A model generated the notes under the pieces. It was not told where the DNA came from. It did no database searches and saw only the letters and a list, made by a program, of their open reading frames with translations. Positions 16,906 to 25,357 of a stretch of 64,000 nt of DNA are shown one piece after another (position 1 is the stretch's first letter; every line of letters starts with the position of its first letter). A program made the translations under genes and the position numbers. Origin of the DNA: Chitinophaga ginsengisoli (lineage in GTDB: Bacteria; Bacteroidota; Bacteroidia; Chitinophagales; Chitinophagaceae); contig NZ_PYGK01000004.1 of assembly GCF_003014595.1 (NCBI RefSeq), positions 372,001 to 436,000 on the forward strand, in the 5' to 3' direction.

Positions 16906-16975
16906 AACTTTTTATTTGGGCTATTGACAATATAGCAGGTATTGCTGGTTTGCCTTCGTTATGCAATATAAATAT

Positions 16976-17047
16976 TTTTCAGTCCTGCCGGATCGTACCT
17001 GAATGCATCGTGTGCTGATTACCTTCAGTGATTGACAGGACTGAAAA
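16976..17047 (-). terminator. Long-loop hairpin after the DinB gene
   Basis: Perfect 12-bp arms (16976-16987 with 17036-17047) enclose a 48-base loop, and a T-rich stretch follows on the minus strand. It lies 21 bp past the DinB stop and probably ends that transcript. Confidence 0.6.
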
Positions 17048-17068
17048 CGCCATAGCAGCATATATAGA

Positions 17069-17596
17069 TTAAAACAGTTTTTCTTCAGGTGGTTTAACAC
17101 CGGCGAGGCGCAGATAGACAGTAGTTTGTCCGCGATGATGTGTCTGATGTTCAAACGCTTTTTCAAACGCTACTCTCCTGGTCATATCAAATTTGCCAAA
17201 GAGATTGACATTGTCATTCAGCTTATCCGCAGACAGTTTTTTGATATTATTGATTACAAAGTCATATCCATCCATTACAGCTTTGGTTACAGCAGCTTTT
17301 GATTTATCAGCTGATTTTTCCATTTCTCCCATACCATAAGGGCTTTTTTCGCCGGTAGCCGTGGATGCGAAGCCGTAGTTTGCATCTGTAATGTGAAGCA
17401 TCTGCTCTGCAAATGAGCGCATTTCAGGAGTTGGTTTCAGACTATAGTCTTTATCCGGCATAGCATCAAGATATTCTTTTGTGTAGGCTTTAGCCCGTTC
17501 CCATTCTTTTACCATTTCGTCTGTTGACTGGGCCCTGGTAATGCCTGATAATCCAATAAGCAGTGTGAATACCTGGAGAAACATGAGTGCTTTCAT
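17069..17596 (-). CDS. Exported DinB-like protein
   Basis: 175 residues. A signal peptide (MKALMFLQVFTLLIGLSGITRA) precedes a DinB-type four-helix bundle. The metal-binding His triad is visible: His68 in MLHITDANYG, and His150 and His154 in EHQTHHRGQ. Cytoplasmic relatives are thiol-dependent transferases, such as bacillithiol S-transferases; exported versions of unknown role are common in Bacteroidota. No partner gene is evident. Confidence 0.9.
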   Translation of the reverse strand: MKALMFLQVFTLLIGLSGITRAQSTDEMVKEWERAKAYTKEYLDAMPDKDYSLKPTPEMRSFAEQMLHITDANYGFASTATGEKSPYGMGEMEKSADKSKAAVTKAVMDGYDFVINNIKKLSADKLNDNVNLFGKFDMTRRVAFEKAFEHQTHHRGQTTVYLRLAGVKPPEEKLF

Positions 17597-17798
17597 CGAA
17601 TGTAGGTTTTATTGAACAGTGAATACTATTTTAGCAGGAGATTTGCAATTAAGTCCGCGAAATACCGGGCTTACAGCCATAAAATAACAAGTCAAATAGA
17701 GAATTTGTTTATTAAGCCTGTTTAATGCTCACAGGTACTTCAAAATTTCCTAAAAAAGTGAGTTATGCTTAGATTCGTATTCTAATAATATATCCCCT

Positions 17799-18227
17799 AT
17801 GCCTAAGCATTTAGTACTCATCTCTATTTTATTTTTTAGCGTTATTAATATTGCTAAATCCCAGGACAACGACATCTTTACCAGAATAGAAATAGCGCCA
17901 GAATATAAAGGCGGCCCAGTTGCTATGAAGAAATTTATCAGTGAGCATCTGATCTATCCTAAAAAAGCGCTGAAACATAAGAAAGAGGGGAAAGTAATTG
18001 TGGAAATAAGAATAGACAAGGAGGGTAATATCACAGAACCTAAAATTGTTAAAGGTGAAGACTTAGGTTACGGGTTGCCCGAGGAGGCTTTACGAATTGT
18101 AAGCCTGATGCCTGAATGGAATCCTGCTATTATTGAGCAAAAGCCTGAGCCAAGAAGAAGGGTAGCGGCATATGTAGCTGTCACCATTGATTTTGAGCTT
18201 GATGATTATAATAAAGACAAGAAGTAA
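17799..18227 (+). CDS. Secreted TonB C-terminal domain protein
   Basis: 142 residues. A signal peptide (MPKHLVLISILFFSVINIAKS) is followed by a TonB_C domain: PEYKGGPVAMKKFISEHLIY, then EGKVIVEIRIDKEGNI and GLPEEALRIVSLMPEWNPA. It lacks the long proline-rich spacer of a full TonB, so it is a stand-alone domain of the kind scattered through Bacteroidota genomes. Stand-alone versions cannot transmit energy by themselves and may act as adaptors in the periplasm. It ends 2 bp from the end of a convergent gene. Confidence 0.9.
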   Translation: MPKHLVLISILFFSVINIAKSQDNDIFTRIEIAPEYKGGPVAMKKFISEHLIYPKKALKHKKEGKVIVEIRIDKEGNITEPKIVKGEDLGYGLPEEALRIVSLMPEWNPAIIEQKPEPRRRVAAYVAVTIDFELDDYNKDKK

Positions 18228-18229
18228 CT

Positions 18230-18718
18230 TCAGTCTCCTCTCTTCATTTTCTCTATAGTATCGAGCATGCCCGCATGCTCTGTTTCTGCCGCCAGCGGCA
18301 ACGCCAATATCTGCCATCTGATACCTTCCTCCTGGCGCCCCGACTGATATAAGAGCTGGGCATTCTGGCTCATATATTTGCTAAATGCATGACGCTGCTT
18401 CGCAGGAATATTATTTCCATACTTCTTTGCATAAGGGATAATAGCAGTGGAAAAATTGGCCCAATCATCGCGTTGCATACTGTAGATGGTCTGACTCATT
18501 AAGAGGACTTCTTCGCCTGTATCTCCATAAAGCGATATCAGATGTTTCCCGAAGCTTGCCCAGTCGGGTGTACTATCACGGGACTCAAGATATGGAATGA
18601 CTTCTTCCCCGAAGATCTTATTCATTTTCTCAGCGCGGAGACGGGTGCTGTCAACAGGTTGTTGTGCAAAAAGAGAGGTCGACAACAAACAATAAAGGGC
18701 TACTACAAATGGATACAT
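18230..18718 (-). CDS. Secreted hypothetical protein
   Basis: 162 residues with a signal peptide ending about residue 19 (VVALYCLLSTSLFAQ). The mature part is helical (RAEKMNKIFGEEVIPYLES, DWASFGKHLISLYGDTGEEV, NAQLLYQSGRQEEGIRWQIL), recalling TPR-like helix pairs without a clear consensus. It is convergent with the TonB_C gene with no room for a separate terminator. Function unknown. Confidence 0.8.
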   Translation of the reverse strand: MYPFVVALYCLLSTSLFAQQPVDSTRLRAEKMNKIFGEEVIPYLESRDSTPDWASFGKHLISLYGDTGEEVLLMSQTIYSMQRDDWANFSTAIIPYAKKYGNNIPAKQRHAFSKYMSQNAQLLYQSGRQEEGIRWQILALPLAAETEHAGMLDTIEKMKRGD

Positions 18719-18898
18719 GGTAATGGTATTGATGAAGGGACCTTATGAAGGTAATGAATGGACAATAACTTTATTTAGGAGAAAGAGAATTATCAGGGCG
18801 GAGCCAGCAGTTCATTACAAAACGATAACCTTGGAATACAGTCAGGAAGATATATATTGATACCAGGCTGTCTGTTTTTACTACTTTAACCATCTGAC

Positions 18899-19063
18899 AT
18901 GCAATACATTAATCTGACCACAATTGTCATTGTTGCCCTGATTGCAATAGCACTCATTGTTTTCCTGATTGTAAAGAATCGCAGGGACCGGAGAAAACTG
19001 CTGAAAGATGATCCAGTAGAAGATGAGATTGATGAACAATTCAGGCGCAAAGAAAAGCTCTAG
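18899..19063 (+). CDS. Small single-pass membrane protein (54 aa)
   Basis: A 54-residue frame: residues 5-25 are one transmembrane helix (NLTTIVIVALIAIALIVFLI), followed by a basic patch (KNRRDRRK) and an acidic/basic tail (EDEIDEQFRRKEKL). The positive-inside rule places the tail in the cytoplasm. Codon use matches the neighbours and it stands alone between genes, so I accept it. Such proteins are common and mostly uncharacterised. Confidence 0.65.
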   Translation: MQYINLTTIVIVALIAIALIVFLIVKNRRDRRKLLKDDPVEDEIDEQFRRKEKL

Positions 19064-19252
19064 GATATTTTGTGTGTCCGTAATTTTAATAACCTATGAA
19101 ATCTGTAAACGCTCAGCAACACTGTCGACTGTTTTAGCTTTTGTATTTCATTTGTTTTCTCCCCGGAAAACCGTACTTTAGTTATACCCCAATTGAAAAT
19201 GTACCTCCAAACGGGCCCCCTTTTGACACATACTTACTTAAATCAGTTTACC

Positions 19253-20065
19253 ATGGGAAATAATTCCACAGAACACATTAATGAGGCAATGAACAACGAA
19301 GTTGCCGAATCAAAGAAGATCCCGTCTGTAATAGAAGCACAAAAGATGCTGGCATTACAGAATAACATGCTTTACGTTGGAGCAGATGCGTATATCGGTA
19401 ATCCATATGCCCTGCTGGGAACAGTACTGGAGATCAGGAAAACACAGGCTGATTGCCCCTCCATTGCCAATACAGAGAATGCATCCATAGAATTCTCCGC
19501 GTTTAAGATCCCGGGTATTGAGATTGATGAAACCTCCAAGATAAAGGAACCTATTAAACGCCAATCTATCCTGGTGGATCAGAAACTGTCTGTGGAGGTA
19601 AGTTTTCTGAACTACCTGACAGCCGAATTTGAGCAGGAATCATCTTTTAGTCTGATGGTATTTGACCAGGCAACAGGACTGGTGAACCGTGATAGTGATT
19701 CATGGAATAAGGGCGTGCAATCCTGGATGGCTGATAATAAGGCCGCCGTCCTGGAAGATCCCGCTGTATGCTACGTGTATGCAGTAATAGGTTTTGTGCA
19801 GAAATATATCATCCGGCGGAAATATACAAAGTTCACTGCAGGTGCTAAAGGAGGTGCATTTGGTGTTAACCTGAATGGTCAGCTTTATACCAGTGCTGAG
19901 GACTATTCACTGGACGTACGCTATGGCTTGCAGACAGTTATTCTGAAACGGCCTACAGTAACAAAATCGCTGTTTGCAGAGAAAGAAGTGCTGGCTGAAG
20001 CGAAGGAGGATGAGGCGAACCTCTTTAGCGCCGTTGCCAAAGCGCGTAGTTTTACATTAAAATAA
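19253..20065 (+). CDS. Hypothetical protein
   Basis: About 270 residues from ATG 19253 (MGNNSTEHINE). Upstream in-frame starts at 19193 and 19199 would add about 20 unlikely residues. No signal peptide or membrane helix is seen. Residues 30-60 contain a helix then hydrophobic NMLYVGADAYIGNP; residues 120-220 are beta/alpha (KLSVEVSFLNYLTAEFEQES, QSWMADNKAAVLED, AVIGFVQKYIIRRKYTKF). A glycine-rich AGAKGGAFGVNLNG segment follows and the C-terminus is acidic then helical. I do not recognise a family. It stands alone, with its own terminator. Confidence 0.8.
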   Translation: MGNNSTEHINEAMNNEVAESKKIPSVIEAQKMLALQNNMLYVGADAYIGNPYALLGTVLEIRKTQADCPSIANTENASIEFSAFKIPGIEIDETSKIKEPIKRQSILVDQKLSVEVSFLNYLTAEFEQESSFSLMVFDQATGLVNRDSDSWNKGVQSWMADNKAAVLEDPAVCYVYAVIGFVQKYIIRRKYTKFTAGAKGGAFGVNLNGQLYTSAEDYSLDVRYGLQTVILKRPTVTKSLFAEKEVLAEAKEDEANLFSAVAKARSFTLK

Positions 20066-20075
20066 CAGCTGTCAA

Positions 20076-20116
20076 AACAGGCAAGGGAGCGCAGAATGCC
20101 TGCCCCCTTGCCTGTT
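20076..20116. terminator. Bidirectional hairpin terminator
   Basis: Perfect 12-bp arms (20076-20087 and 20105-20116) lie between two convergent genes, 11 bp past the hypothetical gene's stop and 4 bp before the NmrA-type gene's end. Confidence 0.8.
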
Positions 20117-20119
20117 ATA

Positions 20120-21079
20120 TCAAACTTTGCTTTTAGTTCTTTTACTATTGGTCTTGCCTTTTGTCGTGGCAGGTTCCTCCTTGCCGGCAGACTTGTTTTT
20201 TGCAGTAGTAGGTTCTTCCGCAGGAACATGCTCCTGCACATAATCCTTCAGGGTCGTTTTCAGTTTTGCCTGAACAGTACCGTTCTTTTCCGGTTTTACT
20301 TTTCCTGAGATCACTACGTCTGTCATTTCTATAAAATTCCTGATAGCATCCGGTGTGAACCCGATCTCATGTAAAGTACTTTCCCACTGCTCTCTTGGTG
20401 TCTCTACTGCTTTTACTTCCTTCCCGAGCGCGTCAGAAAACGCTTTAGCCACATCTTTACTACTGTAAGCAGTTCCGGTCAGTTCGAATATTTTCCCATC
20501 TTCTTCCTCTTTCTGTATCACATTTGCTACATAAGTAGCTACCTCCTGGGGAGAAACCATGGGAATGGAGAGGTCTGGCGGGAAAAAGGTAGGCAATATC
20601 CCTTTTTCTACAACAGATCCGAGATGCATCATCCAGTTGCTGAAATAATAGGCCGGACGTATGAAGATCTGTTTTATAGGCATACCGGTGAATGCATGTT
20701 CCAGCAGATAGGACATCATCAGGTTACCTGTTCCTGTTTCAAACTGAGCGCCAACGGAAGATAATCCTACTACTTTTTTAATGGGTGAACTGGCTAATGC
20801 CTTTCTGTAGTTTTCAAGAATGTCTTTTGTTTCACCAATTACATTCCGCTCGTGCCCGCTTTCGGGAGTAAGAGCGAAGAGTGTACTGCCATCCTGAAGC
20901 GCAGCAACTAGTGAGGGGAGGTCGCTGACATCGGCAATCGCAACAGCGGCGCCTGATTTTTTCAGTTTCCCGGCTTTCTTTTCATCTCTGACAACACCTT
21001 TAACCTGTTCTCCATTTTTTATAAGCTGGTTGACAATAGCTGAACCAACTTGTCCTGAAGCTCCAAGAATGACATGCAT
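20120..21079 (-). CDS. NmrA-like NAD(P)-binding protein with Lys-rich tail
   Basis: 319 residues. The Rossmann fold begins HVILGASGQVGSAIVNQLIK with the GxxGxxG motif, followed by TLFALTPESGHER and KVVGLSSVGAQF. It is a paralogue in type of the gene at 13807. Residues 270-287 carry the normal end of the domain. About 32 further residues form an Ala/Thr/Lys/Glu-rich tail (AKNKSAGKEEPATTKGK) that is low complexity and probably disordered, an unusual addition for this family. No adjacent regulator is seen. Confidence 0.9.
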   Translation of the reverse strand: MHVILGASGQVGSAIVNQLIKNGEQVKGVVRDEKKAGKLKKSGAAVAIADVSDLPSLVAALQDGSTLFALTPESGHERNVIGETKDILENYRKALASSPIKKVVGLSSVGAQFETGTGNLMMSYLLEHAFTGMPIKQIFIRPAYYFSNWMMHLGSVVEKGILPTFFPPDLSIPMVSPQEVATYVANVIQKEEEDGKIFELTGTAYSSKDVAKAFSDALGKEVKAVETPREQWESTLHEIGFTPDAIRNFIEMTDVVISGKVKPEKNGTVQAKLKTTLKDYVQEHVPAEEPTTAKNKSAGKEEPATTKGKTNSKRTKSKV

Positions 21080-21142
21080 AATTACAATGGTTTATTTTAA
21101 AGGCTCCAAAAATTAGTCCAGCGTTGTCGTGGAGAAAAAGAA

Positions 21143-21173
21143 ACAGGCCATCTGTTTTACACAGATAGCCTGT
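21143..21173 (-). terminator. Hairpin terminator after the lipoprotein gene
   Basis: A 13-bp stem with one mismatch (21143-21155 with 21161-21173), followed on the minus strand by a T-rich run. It ends the gene at 21197-21619. Confidence 0.8.
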
Positions 21174-21196
21174 CGCGGATAGGAATAGGGCAGGGG

Positions 21197-21619
21197 TTAA
21201 TTTTGGTTAAAGGTCAAAAATTCCCCACTGGCATCGTTGTCCTCTTTCAGTTTGATTTCTGTACTCGTTACTGATATAATCTCCCAATCATCTGTCAGTT
21301 CTCCCAACGGTTTATTGGCATCGCTTTTTGCGCCAAAATCCAGTGTAAATCCGGTGGCACTGTTGTTAATACTCCATGTCCCGTGCTTGTTGGTACTATT
21401 TAGAGATGCTGTTACTGATCCATTGCTGTCAAAGACGAAAGTATAGCCGTTGAAATCGCTGGTTTCATTATTGCCCCGTTCAGTGAACTGTGTTACCCGC
21501 CATGTACCAGTTGTAGGCGCCGTTCGGTCCACGGTTGGCTTAGTATCCTTATCATTATTGCTGCATGAAAGCATAAATGCAGATAATAGCATTGCAGGTA
21601 GCCAGTTGCTTCTTCTCAT
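21197..21619 (-). CDS. Lipocalin-like lipoprotein
   Basis: 140 residues. A lipoprotein signal ends at the lipobox FMLSCS (Cys19). A short linker is followed by a beta domain with TGTWRVTQFTERG, YTFVFDSNGSV, KHGTWSIN and FLTFNQN at the end, the usual lay-out of lipocalin-like calycin domains in Bacteroidota. These are envelope proteins, ligand mostly unknown. It is a single gene with its own terminator. Confidence 0.87.
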   Translation of the reverse strand: MRRSNWLPAMLLSAFMLSCSNNDKDTKPTVDRTAPTTGTWRVTQFTERGNNETSDFNGYTFVFDSNGSVTASLNSTNKHGTWSINNSATGFTLDFGAKSDANKPLGELTDDWEIISVTSTEIKLKEDNDASGEFLTFNQN

Positions 21620-21861
21620 AACGGAATTTTAATGCTTGGAGAATCTATTCTATTAATACGGATAGATTAGCTGTTGGGTTGCCTCACACTGTCATTTATT
21701 TTGATGATATGTATAAGACTTTCCCAGATAAGCGGTTTCCAGTTCCGTCCCTTCATATGGTAAGGCTCATTGCCTTAATAATCGCCTTTATGGATTATCT
21801 TATCTGTTCAATATCAATTGATTAATTGGGCTGCTGAGTATATCAACTAAGTTTTTCTTTT

Positions 21862-21883
21862 TAAAACTAAATAATTAGTTTTA
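21862..21883. promoter_or_regulatory. Palindrome upstream of the TPR gene
   Basis: Perfect 9-bp arms (TAAAACTAA and TTAGTTTTA) with a 4-bp centre lie 21 bp before the TPR gene start. This could be an operator or a small hairpin in the transcript leader. Confidence 0.35.
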
Positions 21884-21903
21884 TGGTAAAATAGTAATGC
21901 AAG

Positions 21904-23046
21904 ATGAACAACCTGAACAGGATATTATGTCTGCTTTTTTTGTTATGCAGCGCGACGAGGATCGTTGCTCAATCTACCGTGAACCGCAACCGCGTAATGG
22001 AATACCTGCAGGACCAGCAATATGATGAAGCTATTGCCTATCTCAGGCCAACAGTAGATACTACCGACGCCCGCCAGGTGGCCCTGCTGGCATATACCTA
22101 TTACCAGGCTGGAAAGATCCCGGAGACGGTAAATTATTATGAAAAAGTATTGCGGCTGGACAGTAGTCACCTGACCGCCCACCAATGCCTGGCTGCTATC
22201 AGTCTCCAGCAGGATCGGCCCTTAACTGCAATGGAACACTATAAAAAGGTGGTAGCACTCCGTCCCCAGAGCGCTGTTGCCTGGAAGCAGCTGAGTTTCA
22301 CAGCGCTCGCCGCTCTTCAGCAGGATTCAGGTTTCGTCTGGCTGAATAAAGCGTATACGCTGAATCCCTATGATCCTAGAGTCGTATCCCGTCTGGCGGA
22401 AGAATGGATAGAAAGGAAACGCTTTGGCGCGGCAGACACATTGATAAATACTTTCCTGGCAACAGATTCTTCGTCTGCCATCGTTCTGATGACGGGCGCA
22501 AGGATCTCCTATCTCATGAAAGACTATCAGCGTACCCTGACCATCGGACAGAAGCTGAAACAACTGAACATCTTATCATCCAATACTTTTATCTATGTCT
22601 CTGCAGCCGCTTTTAACCTCAAAAAATATGATGATTGTATCGCCGTACATGAATATCTCAATGCACGGAACGCCAGCGTTGAAAATATCATCTATTATGC
22701 CGCCATGGCCTGTACACAACTGAAGAGGTACCAGGACAGTAATGAGCTGCTACAGACCTGTATTACCATGGCGAGGTCGGCCAGCCTGGAGAACTATTAT
22801 ACAGGTATGTCCGTCAACTACGAGGCATTGGGCCAGTACAAGCCTGCAATTGCCAACCTGGATACAGCCTATTATCTGTTCCATCAGCCCTTGAAACAAT
22901 ATAGTATCGGCCGTATCTACGATGCTCACCTGAAGAACGACGCGATGGCCACACGCTATTATAAACGTTATATCCAGCTGTATAAAGGAGAAACCCAGGA
23001 AGAAAAGGAGATTTACAACTATCTGAAAACCCGCGTTCAGAAATAA
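21904..23046 (+). CDS. Exported tetratricopeptide-repeat protein
   Basis: 380 residues with a signal peptide (LNRILCLLFLLCSATRIVAQ). Repeated 34-residue TPR units cover most of the rest: EYLQDQQYDEAIAYLRPTVD, ALLAYTYYQAGKIPETVNYY, LAAISLQQDRPLTAMEHYKK and further degenerate copies to residue 370. TPR scaffolds bind other proteins; this one would act in the periplasm. No partner is evident among the neighbours. Confidence 0.92.
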   Translation: MNNLNRILCLLFLLCSATRIVAQSTVNRNRVMEYLQDQQYDEAIAYLRPTVDTTDARQVALLAYTYYQAGKIPETVNYYEKVLRLDSSHLTAHQCLAAISLQQDRPLTAMEHYKKVVALRPQSAVAWKQLSFTALAALQQDSGFVWLNKAYTLNPYDPRVVSRLAEEWIERKRFGAADTLINTFLATDSSSAIVLMTGARISYLMKDYQRTLTIGQKLKQLNILSSNTFIYVSAAAFNLKKYDDCIAVHEYLNARNASVENIIYYAAMACTQLKRYQDSNELLQTCITMARSASLENYYTGMSVNYEALGQYKPAIANLDTAYYLFHQPLKQYSIGRIYDAHLKNDAMATRYYKRYIQLYKGETQEEKEIYNYLKTRVQK

Positions 23047-23113
23047 CGAAGGAGCGCCTTTCTCTATGCGCCTTGCTCAGCACCTTAAATAGGCTTAATT
23101 TTATGCGACTTTG

Positions 23114-23144
23114 ATAACCGGCAGCGTCAAAAACTGCCGGTTAT
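23114..23144. terminator. Hairpin terminator after the TPR gene
   Basis: Perfect 11-bp arms (23114-23124 with 23134-23144) are followed by a T-rich sequence, 68 bp past the TPR stop and 14 bp before the HipA-like gene. Confidence 0.75.
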
Positions 23145-23157
23145 TATTTGCCTAAAT

Positions 23158-23964
23158 ATGAATTCAATGATGAGTAAACAACCCGAACTGAGAACTGTCA
23201 ATGTGACCAGGTATGTGACTCCATTGCGTGAAGGAGGCTCTTTACCTGCTATCGCAGAGGCAGATGATGGGTTCCTGTACGTACTGAAGTTCCGTGGCGC
23301 AGGACAGGGCATCAAGGCATTGATCGCTGAACTGATTGGAGGAGAGATCGCCCGCAGACTAGGCCTTAAAGTGCCGGAGATCGTTTTTGCTAACCTCGAC
23401 AATGCCTTTGGCCGTACCGAGCCGGATGAGGAGATCCAGGACCTGTTAAAGGCCAGCGAAGGGCTTAATCTGGCCCTGCATTACTTGTCAGGTGCTATTA
23501 CCTATGATCCTACAGTTGCGGTAATTGACCCATTGACGGCGGCCCGTATCGTATGGCTGGATTGTCTGCTGACCAACGTTGACCGCACTGCCCGTAACAC
23601 AAATATGCTGATGTGGCATAAAGAACTATGGCTCATCGATCATGGCGCTGCCCTGTATTTCCATCACTCCTGGGATAATTGGCAGGAACAGGCCAAACGT
23701 CCTTTCGTACAGGTGAAAGATCATGTATTGCTGGCCCAGGCTGAAGGGATAGATAAAGTGGATGAGGCCTTCCGTGAAATCCTGACGCCAGAACAGATCC
23801 GTGCTATCATTGCCGTGGTGCCTGACGAGTGGTTGTTGACATTATCCCATCATGGCACGCCAGATGAGATCAGAGACGTATATGCCGGTTTTTTAATCAC
23901 CCGGATAGCCAATTCCGGAATATTTGTAAATGAAGCGCAAAATGCAAGAAAAACACTTATTTGA
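23158..23964 (+). CDS. HipA-like kinase family protein
   Basis: 268 residues. The protein resembles HipA-like kinases: an N-terminal nucleotide-binding region (YVLKFRGAGQGIKALIAELI), then WLDCLLTNVDRTARNTNMLM, whose Asp/Asn residues match the catalytic and metal-binding loops, and LWLIDHGAALYFHH. HipA toxins phosphorylate tRNA synthetases or other targets. This shorter type pairs with DUF3037 proteins, as here: the next gene overlaps the 3' end. It lacks a HipB-type DNA-binding partner. The start could be ATG 23158 or one of two Met codons just after. Activity in this strain is inferred. Confidence 0.88.
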   Translation: MNSMMSKQPELRTVNVTRYVTPLREGGSLPAIAEADDGFLYVLKFRGAGQGIKALIAELIGGEIARRLGLKVPEIVFANLDNAFGRTEPDEEIQDLLKASEGLNLALHYLSGAITYDPTVAVIDPLTAARIVWLDCLLTNVDRTARNTNMLMWHKELWLIDHGAALYFHHSWDNWQEQAKRPFVQVKDHVLLAQAEGIDKVDEAFREILTPEQIRAIIAVVPDEWLLTLSHHGTPDEIRDVYAGFLITRIANSGIFVNEAQNARKTLI

Positions 23965-24325
23965 GTACGCTGTTATCCGCGTTATGCCGAGAGTGGAACG
24001 GGAGGAGTTTCTCAATGCCGGTGTCATTCTCTATTGCAAACAACACAGGTTCCTGCAGGCTATTATTACGCTGAATGAGGACCGCCTGCGTGCTTTTGCT
24101 CCGGAAACAGATGTCAGTGAAGTAAAGACATACCTGGAGGCTTTTGAATGCATTGCAAAAGGAGGTAAGCAGGCCGGTCCGATAGGTCAGCTCGATCTTG
24201 CTTCCCGCTTCCGCTGGCTGACTGCTACCCGGAGTACAGTGGTACAGGCAGGAAAGGTGCATCCCGGTTTCTGCGACGATCCGGCGAAAGCGCTGGTTAG
24301 ATTACATGAACAACTGGTATTATAA
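23942..24325 (+). CDS. DUF3037 domain protein
   Basis: About 127 residues. The DUF3037 opening is clear (LFEYAVIRVMPRVEREEFLNAGVILYC), with FRWLTATRSTVVQAGKVHPG later. It overlaps the HipA-like gene by 23 bp with the start at 23942; a start at 23930 would make it 35 bp. The two families usually occur side by side and are probably one functional unit, whether partner or inhibitor is not known. A terminator hairpin follows directly. Confidence 0.9.
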   Translation: MQEKHLFEYAVIRVMPRVEREEFLNAGVILYCKQHRFLQAIITLNEDRLRAFAPETDVSEVKTYLEAFECIAKGGKQAGPIGQLDLASRFRWLTATRSTVVQAGKVHPGFCDDPAKALVRLHEQLVL

Positions 24326-24331
24326 ATACAT

Positions 24332-24371
24332 AAAAAGAGGGTATATGTTAACTTTTCTATACCCTCTTTTT
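24332..24371 (+). terminator. Hairpin terminator after the DUF3037 gene
   Basis: Perfect 14-bp arms (24332-24345 and 24358-24371) start 6 bp past the stop, with A-run before and T-run after. It separates the kinase pair from the next gene. Confidence 0.95.
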
Positions 24372-24417
24372 TGTACCTGGTTTTTATTTAGATTTACAGG
24401 AAACAACCCCATTATTC

Positions 24418-25242
24418 ATGTCACCGCAAATAAGCACCTTACAACTGTTCCGTCCCAGGGAATCCGGATCCCTTTATCGTTTTCTGGACCTTGTACAAGC
24501 CTGTAATGATCACAGCCACGCCACCCGGTTGCGTTATGTATTCGATGGAGGTCAGTTCAATGATTATGTCTCGGCAGAAAAATTGGAGCAGGCTTTCGCG
24601 GAGCTGGAAAAACACTGGAGTGACGGGGATTTTGACAGGGATCTGATCTTGTCAACGGATAAGGATACACCCTTATTTTCATTGGTACATACAGACCCCT
24701 TCGAGTATACCAATGAAGACAACGCTGCCTTTAGCTTCAATAACGGCAGACCATTACTGCAGCCAGAAGGATACTTCGGCTACGAAGAATTCCATCATTT
24801 CTTTGTTACCGCTATTAATGCCTATAAGGCCAGGTATGCCGCCGTATATGATACGGAACTGGAAACACTGATCTCCTTTGCATCCTTCTACGGAGAAGTG
24901 GAAATGGATGAGGAAATATCTACTCCGGATATCGTTACAGAAACGCCCGAACATCTCACGGCCCGCATAGGAAAGGTGGTGTCTCCGGGACTCTTTGATC
25001 CGCTGGAAATACCGCCTGCCATTTACTGGTTCAATTACTGGAATGAAGACCAGGTAAAAACAGTCGGCGAGGAAAAAATAAAACAGGCCGCCTTTGAAGT
25101 AATAGAAAAGCTTCCGGATGGCGGTTACATCCTCGTTGTTCAGAAAGAGAACTTTGACCCATACAATACAGCCCACCTCGAAAAACTGGCTGCGCTGTAT
25201 GATTATTTTGACCTCTATACACTGCAACAAACCGCATCATAA
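24418..25242 (+). CDS. Hypothetical protein (weakly immunity-protein-like)
   Basis: 274 residues, acidic and soluble. The N-terminal half has FRPRESGSLYRFLDLVQACN and acidic-aromatic runs; the C-terminal third has PPAIYWFNYWNEDQVKTVGE and DGGYILVVQKENFDP. The pattern of a Trp-rich core then GG-Y/I-L strand recalls some polymorphic-toxin immunity families (Imm52-like), but this is only an impression. It is separated from the kinase pair by a terminator, so a shared transcript is unlikely. Function unknown. Confidence 0.75.
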   Translation: MSPQISTLQLFRPRESGSLYRFLDLVQACNDHSHATRLRYVFDGGQFNDYVSAEKLEQAFAELEKHWSDGDFDRDLILSTDKDTPLFSLVHTDPFEYTNEDNAAFSFNNGRPLLQPEGYFGYEEFHHFFVTAINAYKARYAAVYDTELETLISFASFYGEVEMDEEISTPDIVTETPEHLTARIGKVVSPGLFDPLEIPPAIYWFNYWNEDQVKTVGEEKIKQAAFEVIEKLPDGGYILVVQKENFDPYNTAHLEKLAALYDYFDLYTLQQTAS

Positions 25243-25357
25243 GACTTATCATTATCCACAATATTCTGCCATTAACAATTTGTCGGACGTCAACCCAACG
25301 TTACACCCGGTTCGGCGCAGATATTGTATCCTTTCAGCATAATCAACAGGATACATT

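Noticed and set aside
16921..17166. An 81-residue minus-strand frame between HxlR and DinB
   Set aside because: It overlaps the DinB 3' end and its hairpin terminator, and lacks any domain.
19193..19252. Extended N-terminus of the orphan protein at 19253
   Set aside because: The added residues start from a TTG or early ATG and look like untranslated leader; MGNNSTEHINE is a better start.
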